Below, in pieces: positions 58,107-64,000 of a stretch of 64,000 nucleotides of DNA. The stretch's first letter is position 1. Every line of letters begins with the position of its first letter. Made by a program: the position numbers and the translations under genes. Under the pieces are notes generated by a model. It was not told the DNA's origin. It ran no database searches and saw only the letters and a list, made by a program, of their open reading frames with translations. This stretch comes from Mycobacterium heidelbergense (lineage in GTDB: Bacteria > Actinomycetota > Actinomycetes > Mycobacteriales > Mycobacteriaceae), in NCBI RefSeq assembly GCF_010730745.1, contig NZ_AP022615.1:1674001-1738000 (forward strand), read 5' to 3'.

Positions 58107-58487
58107 TTATCCTCCCCCAAGACCCTCAGCCGCGTGATTGATGAGGATCTCCCGGATGCGGCTGGCTTCGGCGGGTAGACGATGCGCCAAGGCATTCCAA
58201 ATGATTTCGTAGTCCACGTGGTCGTATTTGTGAGCGACGACGTTGCGGGTCGCCTTCATGCTGCGCCAAGCCACCTCGGGGTGAACGGCGATGAATTCCT
58301 CAGGTAAACGGGCGACGGCTTCACCGATCTTGTGCAGGATAGCCTCGGCCGCTAGCCGTAACGCCTCGTCGGAGTCGTAGGCGTCCTTGCCGCGGGCAAC
58401 AAGCCGGGCCGCCGTGTCGGTGAAACGGATGATGTCAGAAAGAGTACGTGCGACACGGTCGACACGGGGGCCGGGCGGACGGCTCAC
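58107..58487 (-). CDS. hepT: HepT-family toxin (DUF86 ribonuclease)
   Basis: A 126-residue HEPN-domain protein. The active-site motif RX4HXY is at Arg81-His86-Tyr88 in RNVVAHKYDH. In known HepT/MntA pairs HepT is an RNase toxin and its tyrosine is AMPylated by MntA to silence it. GTG start at 58487 overlaps the mntA stop by four bases (GTGA, 58484-58487), so antitoxin and toxin are translationally coupled with the antitoxin first. A Gly-rich tail (EGLGGG) ends the protein. Confidence 0.9.
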   Translation of the reverse strand: MSRPPGPRVDRVARTLSDIIRFTDTAARLVARGKDAYDSDEALRLAAEAILHKIGEAVARLPEEFIAVHPEVAWRSMKATRNVVAHKYDHVDYEIIWNALAHRLPAEASRIREILINHAAEGLGGG

Positions 58488-58939
58488 AGCGGACGCGCCC
58501 CAGCGACGATGGACGTAGCCTCGCCATCGAGTCCGCGTTCGGACACCACGTCGACGTGCAGCCCGGTGAGTTCTTCCAAATCTGCGGTCAGATCGGCCAG
58601 GTCAAAAACATCGGCGTCGGACGCGAAACGCACCAGCAGGTCGATATCGCTGCCGGATACATCGTCGCCCCGGGCGGCAGAACCGAAGACACGCACCCGG
58701 CTGGCTCTGTGTTGACGCGCAAGGGCAATGATGGCGTCTCGATGTTTGGCGAGTACCACCGAGGGCCGGGGCTTTGCGACGGCGCCGAGCCTGTCGAGCA
58801 TCGCCGCCGACGGGATGCGTTGTCCGCTTTCATAAGCCGCGATGTTGGGTTGCGCGACACCAGAGCGGGCAGCAAGCTCATCTTGCGTCAAACCCGCCGC
58901 CCGCCGCAGGTCTCCCACTTCGCTCACGCTGCGGATCAT
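58484..58939 (-). CDS. mntA: MntA-type nucleotidyltransferase antitoxin with N-terminal HTH
   Basis: A 151-residue fusion. Residues 8-55 form an XRE-type helix-turn-helix (GDLRRAAGLTQDELAARSGV, then PNIAAYESGQRIPS). Residues about 60-151 are a minimal nucleotidyltransferase with the exact GSX10DXD motif (Gly86-Ser87, Asp98, Asp100). MntA enzymes neutralise HepT by AMPylation; most lack a DNA-binding domain. The ATG at 58939 was chosen because the HTH begins there, although the frame is open to 59023. An inverted repeat at the start codon suggests autoregulation through its own HTH. Confidence 0.88.
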   Translation of the reverse strand: MIRSVSEVGDLRRAAGLTQDELAARSGVAQPNIAAYESGQRIPSAAMLDRLGAVAKPRPSVVLAKHRDAIIALARQHRASRVRVFGSAARGDDVSGSDIDLLVRFASDADVFDLADLTADLEELTGLHVDVVSERGLDGEATSIVAGARPL

Positions 58940-58951
58940 ATCACTTGATAT
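58938..58951. promoter_or_regulatory. Inverted repeat ATATCA-CT-TGATAT at the mntA start
   Basis: Perfect 6-base arms around CT. It overlaps the mntA start codon and a minus-strand TAGATAT sequence at 58950-58956 that could be the -10 element. It is the most A/T-rich spot nearby. The XRE-type HTH of MntA would be the natural binder. Confidence 0.55.
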
Positions 58952-59252
58952 ATCTATGGAGTGGTCGCCGGCCAGAGCCGTTACCGGCGCAATCAACCCA
59001 TACGAGTACCTATATAGGAGCATCGAAACGCGCCACCGCCGTATGCAAGACCCGCACGTGCCGTGGGTTGGCTGCGATCACCGCCGCCTTCACGAGAAGC
59101 ACTACTTCGAACCATCAATTCCCAGCGTTCAGCCCTCCCCGGCGTTTCGAGCGTTCTCCCCGGTACTACGACCTCTGCTGACTTCTGCCCCGTCCCCACC
59201 TTCCTCGCGAACCGTGTCGCTCCGGCACCACCAGCAACGCTGGACGTAGACG
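58952..59252. other. Intergenic region upstream of the HepT/MntA operon
   Basis: These 301 bases contain the presumed promoter of the toxin-antitoxin operon at the left and nothing else that I can support as a gene. Open frames on both strands are short and lack starts with ribosome-binding sites. GC content is lower than in neighbouring genes. The right end meets the hairpin of the first GjpA unit. Confidence 0.35.
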
Positions 59253-59285
59253 AATCGGCCCCCTTCTTGCGGAAGGGGGCCGATT
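59253..59285 (-). terminator. Long hairpin downstream of the first GjpA-like gene
   Basis: AATCGGCCCCCTTC (59253-59266) pairs with 59272-59285, 14 perfect pairs around loop TTGCG. It lies 45 bases beyond the stop of the minus-strand gene. No T-tract follows. A matching hairpin with the same loop but compensated stem sequence is found after the second gene at 62011-62040. Confidence 0.7.
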
Positions 59286-59329
59286 GCCGTTGGTAGGTCA
59301 CCGGCTCGCATCGGCGACCGCCAACGGAG

Positions 59330-60526
59330 TCAGAGCAACTTGAGGAGGTTGGAAATCAACAGCCCGATATTGGTTGCGAACGTTGCACCGAAGCTGGCCA
59401 ATAGCGACGGCATTTTCGACGAAACGTTTTGCAGCAGCGTGGTCAATCCTGTGCTGATACCGCTGACGGCATTGCTCAGGGAGGGCCAACCATTGGTCAA
59501 CTGGGTCACGAAGCCCTGCAGTGCGCCCTGAAGACTTCCACCGGTCGCGATATTCACCGCGTTGGGAGCAGTGATCGACTTCGCCAGCCCCGGGGCGAGA
59601 GCCTGCAACACGTTGGTGTTGAGGAGGGTGTCGAGCAAGCCACTGCTCGTCCCATTAGTGCCGTTGAGGAAGGCATTAGTCACCACGCCGGGGGTGTTGA
59701 GCAGGTTGCTGATCGCCCCCACCGGATCCCCATGGGACCACGCAGTTGATGCAGCCTGGAGACTTGTTCCGAGCGCTTGCTCGATCTGGCCTGGCATCGT
59801 GACGGTTAAATAGGAAGCGGTGTCGTTTATGCCGGTCGTCGTCAGATAGTCAGTCACGTTCGCCAGATTCTGGGTGAAGTATCGGGGGATCGCCAAAATA
59901 TTTTCCAAAGGCGGCAGGACCCGCGCGATTGGAAAGAACGCATTATACAAACTCTGTACCACACCCTTGCCTCCTAGTCCGAAGGAGTAGAAATTTCCTG
60001 AGGCAAAGTAGGTGAAGGCCGTATTTAGGTCCCCCCAGAAACCGGCTTGTTGGGTTCCCGTGTAGAAGTTGACGAGGAGATTCGCGGCGGTTTGGTACGA
60101 CTTGACATAGAGGTCGGCGTAGGAGAGCCAGTTGGCGGCGATCTGCTGCAAGGTCGGGAATGGAAGCGCTTGAATCAAATTGGCGGTTGTTTGCAGATTG
60201 GTGCCTGTTGCTTGAAAAGTGTTGACCCATGTCGCGAGCGGCAGGGGTAGTGCGGCGGGGTTGATGAAGTCGGTGAGTGCGGCTGCGGGCACCGCCGCCG
60301 CACTTGCGCCGCTGGCGAGGGAGGCTAGTTCGTTTTCCACGCCGGAGAATAAGTCGACCATGCTGCTGGCGGCGTCGGTGAGGTTGATGTCAGCCACGCT
60401 TACCTGGCGTAGTTGTTGGGCCGCATGAAGGCCGGGTAGGTGCTGGGCCATGGGGCCGGCGGCGAGGATGGCGGCGCTGGCCAGGGCGATTCCGGCGGTG
60501 ATGTGGGGGCGGGCTGCGAGGTCCAC
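59330..60526 (-). CDS. GjpA-type secreted/outer membrane protein, copy A
   Basis: A 398-residue protein with an N-terminal signal-like stretch (AARPHITAGIALASAAILAAG), then QLRQVSVADINLTDAA and FSGVENELASLASGASAAA. The rest is rich in Ala, Leu, Asn, Thr and Gly with regular hydrophobic segments and ends LISNLLKLL. This composition matches mycobacterial proteins annotated as outer membrane porin GjpA; porin function is not shown by sequence. The GTG at 60526 lies six bases after AAAGGAG plus ATGGTC; the ATG at 60532 is too close to the ribosome-binding site. A paralogue lies 1.6 kb away. Confidence 0.8.
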   Translation of the reverse strand: MDLAARPHITAGIALASAAILAAGPMAQHLPGLHAAQQLRQVSVADINLTDAASSMVDLFSGVENELASLASGASAAAVPAAALTDFINPAALPLPLATWVNTFQATGTNLQTTANLIQALPFPTLQQIAANWLSYADLYVKSYQTAANLLVNFYTGTQQAGFWGDLNTAFTYFASGNFYSFGLGGKGVVQSLYNAFFPIARVLPPLENILAIPRYFTQNLANVTDYLTTTGINDTASYLTVTMPGQIEQALGTSLQAASTAWSHGDPVGAISNLLNTPGVVTNAFLNGTNGTSSGLLDTLLNTNVLQALAPGLAKSITAPNAVNIATGGSLQGALQGFVTQLTNGWPSLSNAVSGISTGLTTLLQNVSSKMPSLLASFGATFATNIGLLISNLLKLL

Positions 60527-60564
60527 GACCATCTCCTTTGCGCATTCTGGATAATGACGAGTTG

Positions 60565-60592
60565 AATGTAGCTGGGAAATATTGCGAGCCAA
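60565..60592 (-). promoter_or_regulatory. Promoter of GjpA-like gene A
   Basis: On the minus strand TTGGCT (60587-60592), 16 bases, then TACATT (60565-60570) form a SigA-like promoter about 40 bases before the gene. The -10 TACATT and the following about 30 bases are nearly identical in unit B, while the -35 there is TTCGCT. Confidence 0.5.
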
Positions 60593-61200
60593 TCGCGACA
60601 ACGAAATAGGCAATTCACTACGGCGATATGCGTGCGCAGCAAAACCGGCCCGAACTGCACAAAAACTATTACCTGAATTGGGTCAAATTGAAGGCGCCAC
60701 TAAAATTATTTGTTGACGGCATGGGAACATGCGTGACACGGCGTCGTTGCTAGGTGTCGACAACGCCATGATGTCAGTGTCTCGATCCGCTCATATCTAG
60801 GCAGTCGGCCCCGTCAACGTGCCGGTGGATTTCACCGTCCGGCACCACAGCATGCTGGCGCGAGCGGGCGGAAAAAACAGTCGTGCGGCTTGTCCGTACC
60901 GCCACGGCACAGGAGATAACCGTCGGCGGGTTCGAAGACGATCATGGCGGGTCAGCGCACGCCAGGCCGGGCAGTGCCGGTATCTGCTTGTGACACAAGC
61001 CAATACCGATCAGGTTCGGGGTCTTACCGAAAGCGCTCCGCTCGGGACAGGCCGAGCACACCACGTCTTTTGGGGTGCGCCGTAAACCGGGGCGCACGCA
61101 GGTGGCCCGGCGGTGGCGTCGGGTGGGTCGGCCAACTCGAAGCAACAGGTGGGCCGGGCGGGTGCGCAAGGGGTTGTCGTCGCCGGCGGCTACCTGGTTG
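60593..61200. other. Conserved upstream DNA of unit A
   Basis: About 600 bases of noncoding DNA that align with 63400-64000 upstream of the second gene. I see no supported gene; frames are short and shifted between copies, with insertions and deletions that are not multiples of three, which argues against coding. Such conservation suggests a recent shared origin or a regulatory or RNA role. Confidence 0.45.
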
Positions 61201-62010
61201 CGGCAGATCTGGTGCGTCGCAGATCGAGGTGGATCGCGAGGTCGTCGTGGCGTGGCGTGCGGCGGGGGTGGCCGGGCAGCGCCGCGGTGGTCAATGCGGC
61301 GTTGGTGTCTGCACTGAAGCGCTATCGGTCAGCAAACGCAAGAGTTTTTACTATTCCCTGGCTAACAATTGTATTGTTGCGGTAATAGCTATCTTAAGTG
61401 GGGAGTGAATGCGGGGCGGTTGGTTACCGGTAGGTAGTTTCATATTTTACTATTGTCCCGCCAGGTAGGGTTTGCTAACTGCGTGCTAACAACGCGACTT
61501 ACAGGAGTTTAGCTGCTCCATCAGGATTGCGGAGCCACACGTTCTTGAAGCGATCGAACAAAGCCTCTCGAAAGTGCCACGGACTTAGGTTCTTCCCAGG
61601 TACGTCCAGCTCACGGGCCTGCCTGACGTGGACTCCGCACCGCGCGCACATGCCATGCCCGGCCAGCCGAGCAAGAACGTCACCACGCCGAGCACCCTCC
61701 CCCACCGCGAACCCGCAGCTGTTCGAGGGAGGACGCACGGGGGTTTCTTCTTAATCACCTCGCGAACACCAGCAGGTCCACCGAGCCGTTGCCCCGTTTT
61801 CCGCCCGGCAGCAGCTAGGCAGCAGTTTTGCGCCATTTGCGCCGGCTTTCGTGGGCCACGAAACAGCCCGTGGCCCACCATAATTCGCCTCCGGCGATAC
61901 TCCAATATCGCTGGCGCACAATAGAACTGGCCCGTAGCAGTAACGGCTAATCGCACGTACCCATGAGGGCGGCTTCGTTTTCCCAAAACGTTCTGGGGGA
62001 GGACATAAAC
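61201..62010. other. Unique spacer between the two GjpA units
   Basis: About 810 bases without a recognised gene. GC content is lower than in the rest of the window, especially near 61330-61500. A minus-strand frame at 61499-61738 would encode a 79-residue Arg-rich product with one CxxC, but has no good start signal. No tRNA, IS end or phage attachment core was recognised. Confidence 0.4.
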
Positions 62011-62040
62011 GATGGGCCCCTTCTTGCGAAGGGGCCCATC
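62011..62040 (-). terminator. Long hairpin downstream of the second GjpA-like gene
   Basis: GATGGGCCCCTTC (62011-62023) pairs perfectly with 62028-62040 around loop TTGC. It corresponds to the hairpin at 59253-59285: the loop is the same, while the lower stem differs with pairing preserved. It lies about 44 bases beyond the ancestral stop position of the gene (62084). Confidence 0.7.
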
Positions 62041-62139
62041 GCCGTTGGTGGTCACCGGCTCGCATCGACGACCTCCAGCGGACTCAGAGTGCCTTGAGGA
62101 GGTTGAGGAGCAGCGTCATCACCTGACCTCCGACGTTGT

Positions 62140-63333
62140 TCAATAGCGACCGATCTGGCCTGTGGCGTTGCCCACGATCGCCCCGAGAGGCGCCAGCGCC
62201 GCTGGGACCCCTTGCAGCGCTGTGGCCAAACCACCCAGGCTGGGGAATGTCTGGCTGAATATCTGTCCCAAGTCGGCCGTCGCGGTGTTCCACAACGTGG
62301 TGAGGTCGGTTTGCACCGTCCTGCCAAAGGAGTTCAACGCGAACGGAATCACGCTGGACGTGTTCGTGCCCGCTTTTTTCGACGCCCCGATCGATTGCGA
62401 GAGCAGTAGGGGAACCGTCACCCCGAAGTCGTAAAGAAGACTGCCGTTGGTCGGGCCGATTAGCCCGCGTGAAAAGGCGGTGCCGACGAGCGGCGTGAAC
62501 CCGTTGAGGAAGTCGCCGGTCAAGTTGGCCGGAGCGTTGACGATCGCGCTCAGCACCCCCACTGGGTCCCCGGCCTGTACCGCGTTGATCACCCCTTGAG
62601 CGGTATCGCCAAGCGCCGTGGGAACAGCCTCGCCGACGTAGTCGACCAAAGGCAAAACCGAGTCGAGCAAGAGGACCTGCGAGCCGGCCTCGGTGACCAG
62701 GTTGCCAAAGTTGCTGGCGATGTCGCCGGGGACCGCCAGGACGGGGAAGAATTGAAGCCCGGCCTGCACTAAAACGGTGGCCTCGAGATTGGTCCAGGCT
62801 GCGATCGCTCCGGAGAGGTTCCCCGCGGCGAGGCTGGTTCCAGCGGTGAACATTGTCTGGGCCAGACCAGTTGATCCAGTACTTGCCAAAATGTTCCAAA
62901 ACTGGCCGCCGGTGGAACTGATCGCCTTGGCAAATATGTTGCCGTAGTTGAGCTCATTCAGCACGACCTGGGACGCCACTGGAAATGGATTCGCGAGCCA
63001 CTGCTGGCCGAGCACGCCGATGTTGTTGGCGGCCGTCTGGAGGACGTTGGTCCAGGTGGTGATCGGGTTGACGAAGGCGCCGACGGTGGCCGCGGGCGCC
63101 GCGGCCGCAGACGCTCCGCTGGCGAGGGAGGCGAGTTCGTTTTCCACACCGGAGAACAAGTCGACGATGCCCTCGGCGGCGTCGGTGAGCTGAATGCCCG
63201 AGACGCTCACTGTGCGTAACTGTTGGGTCAGGTGAAGATCGGGTAGATGCTGGGCCAGGGGGCCGGCGGCGAGGACAGCGGCGCTGGTCAGGGCGACTCC
63301 AGCGGTGATTTGGGGGCGGGCTGCGAGGTCCAC
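62140..63333 (-). CDS. GjpA-type secreted/outer membrane protein, copy B (C-terminus frameshifted)
   Basis: A 397-residue paralogue of copy A. The first about 90 residues are close (AARPQITAGVALTSAAVLAAG, FSGVENELASLASGASAAA); the remainder is a different Ala/Leu/Asn/Thr-rich sequence. It stops at 62140 after GNATGQIGRY. In the neighbouring frame the text continues SLLNNVGGQVMTLLLNLLKAL to a stop at 62084, matching the LLKLL-type end of copy A. A one-base deletion near 62150 therefore probably removed the family C-terminus. Start GTG 63333 is set by AAAGGAG six bases earlier plus ATGGTC. Confidence 0.75.
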   Translation of the reverse strand: MDLAARPQITAGVALTSAAVLAAGPLAQHLPDLHLTQQLRTVSVSGIQLTDAAEGIVDLFSGVENELASLASGASAAAAPAATVGAFVNPITTWTNVLQTAANNIGVLGQQWLANPFPVASQVVLNELNYGNIFAKAISSTGGQFWNILASTGSTGLAQTMFTAGTSLAAGNLSGAIAAWTNLEATVLVQAGLQFFPVLAVPGDIASNFGNLVTEAGSQVLLLDSVLPLVDYVGEAVPTALGDTAQGVINAVQAGDPVGVLSAIVNAPANLTGDFLNGFTPLVGTAFSRGLIGPTNGSLLYDFGVTVPLLLSQSIGASKKAGTNTSSVIPFALNSFGRTVQTDLTTLWNTATADLGQIFSQTFPSLGGLATALQGVPAALAPLGAIVGNATGQIGRY

Positions 63334-63371
63334 GACCATCTCCTTTGTAAATTCTGGATAATGACGAATTG

Positions 63372-63399
63372 AATGTAGCTGCGGATTATCGCCAGCGAA
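63372..63399 (-). promoter_or_regulatory. Promoter of GjpA-like gene B
   Basis: On the minus strand TTCGCT (63394-63399), 16 bases, then TACATT (63372-63377), followed by a 5' leader nearly identical to that of unit A. Confidence 0.45.
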
Positions 63400-64000
63400 T
63401 TGTGACAAGTAAAATAGCCAATCAACCACGACGATATATGCATGCAGCAAAATGGGCCCGAAACCGCAAAACCATTACTCGAATTGGGCTAAATTGAAGG
63501 CTCCGCCAAAATCATTCGTTGACGGCATGGGAGTAGGGTGACGCGGCGTCGTTGCCGGGTGTCGGCGACGCCATGATGTAAGCGTCTCGATCCGCTCGCA
63601 TCCAGGCAATTGACTCCGCTTCACCGTGCCGGTGGATTTCACCTGCGCGCCGCCACAGCATGCCGATACGAGCAGGCGGAAGAGCGGTCGCGCGGCTTGT
63701 CCGTACCGCTACGGCCACACGGAGGTAACCCGTGGTGGATTCGGAGACGACCACGGCGGCTCAGCGCCCGCCAGACCGGACAGCGCCGGTATGTTCTTGT
63801 GGCACATGCCAATACCGATCAGATTCGGCGATCGGGCACACCACGCCCACCACTCTCTTGGGGTAGACCGTAAAACGGTGCGCACGGAAGTGGCGCCGCC
63901 GGCGCCGGCGGGGTGATCGCTGGGTGGGTCGACTAACTCGGGCAGCAGTGGGCGCGGTGGGTGCGAGAGGGGTTGTCGTCGCCGGCCGCTAGCTGGCTGT
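63400..64000. other. Conserved upstream DNA of unit B
   Basis: The counterpart of 60593-61200, continuing to the window edge. No gene is supported. Blocks such as CTCGATCCGCTC, CCGGTGGATTTCACC, GCGGCTTGTCCGTACCGC and GCCAATACCGATCAG are retained in both copies at similar spacing. Confidence 0.45.

Larger units (their letters stand above)
59253..61200. repeat. GjpA unit A (diverged tandem duplication)
   Basis: This unit comprises a 3' hairpin, a GjpA-like gene and about 670 bases of upstream DNA. By eye, the upstream DNA and the first about 95 codons align closely with unit B (62011-64000). Shared landmarks include GAATGTAGCTG, TGTTGACGGCATGGGA-like sequence, GTGCCGGTGGATTTCACC and GGGGTTGTCGTCGCCGG at equal offsets. 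The middle and end of the genes are much less alike. Confidence 0.75.
62011..64000. repeat. GjpA unit B (diverged tandem duplication, reaches window edge)
   Basis: The second copy of the unit described at 59253-61200: 3' hairpin, GjpA-like gene and about 660 bases of upstream DNA, running to the window edge. The signal-coding region and upstream DNA correspond closely by eye, with many small substitutions and indels. Confidence 0.75.

Noticed and set aside
57926..58141. Possible 71-aa gene downstream of lipC promoter
   Set aside because: No convincing ribosome-binding site, weak codon bias, no family features; left as intergenic.
59024..59252. Short frames on both strands upstream of the toxin-antitoxin operon
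   Set aside because: They overlap each other and lack ribosome-binding sites and coding bias.
61499..61738. 79-codon minus-strand frame with a CxxC
   Set aside because: No start signal and the single CxxC is not enough; kept only as a remark on the spacer.
61585..62055. 156-codon minus-strand frame between the GjpA units
   Set aside because: It runs through the 3' hairpin of unit B, is Arg/Gly/Pro-rich and has no start signal or homology that I recognise.

Overview
The window is a high-GC chromosomal stretch from a slow-growing Mycobacterium, most likely of the M. avium complex type. The evidence is gene content and order. From the 5-oxoprolinase genes to lipC it runs, inverted, along the M. 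tuberculosis H37Rv block Rv0265c to Rv0220 (order recalled, not searched). The two GjpA-type secreted proteins at the right end are of a kind common in M. avium relatives. No phage, CRISPR array, rRNA, tRNA or insertion sequence was recognised.

Layout. 1-2.4 kb: end of a probable siderophore-binding lipoprotein, pxpB/pxpC and aac(2')-Ic. 3-10 kb: a nitrate/nitrite module with the narK3 transporter, the HemD-like regulator nnaR overlapping a CbiX/SirB-type chelatase, an orphan TetR ligand-domain protein, and convergent nirBD nitrite reductase. 10-15 kb: hsp20 and the succinate dehydrogenase 1 operon. 15-21.6 kb: a fatty-acid cluster (fadE5, fadA2, fabG4, htdX). 21.6-31 kb: ClC transporter, TetR regulator, lpqI, aftD arabinosyltransferase and a lipase-maturation-factor-like membrane protein.

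31-36.3 kb looks like an accessory insertion relative to H37Rv: NAD-dependent formate dehydrogenase, LysR regulator, HNH/DUF222 protein and a ThDP enzyme of the acetolactate synthase type. 36.4-51 kb returns to the conserved backbone: gabD1, R2lox, TetR, fadE4, php, acyltransferase, membrane proteins, glycosyltransferase, methyltransferase and aldehyde dehydrogenase. 51-54 kb is a second accessory block (a 43-aa ORF coupled to a TetR gene, an acyl-CoA ligase and a 98-aa partner). echA1, a wax ester synthase and lipC follow, then a HepT/MntA toxin-antitoxin pair.

59-64 kb holds two diverged tandem copies of a roughly 2-kb unit. Each carries a GjpA-like gene whose signal region, upstream DNA and 3' hairpin are conserved while most of the mature protein differs. 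The second copy seems frameshifted near its C-terminus.

Across the window several 3' intergenic gaps carry long, near-perfect inverted repeats. Two are copies of the same 60-bp palindromic element with a compensatory base change. A small-RNA candidate with its own promoter and terminator lies between the convergent genes at 46.9-47.1 kb. Matched 16-bp palindromes lie in front of fadE5 and between fadA2 and fabG4.
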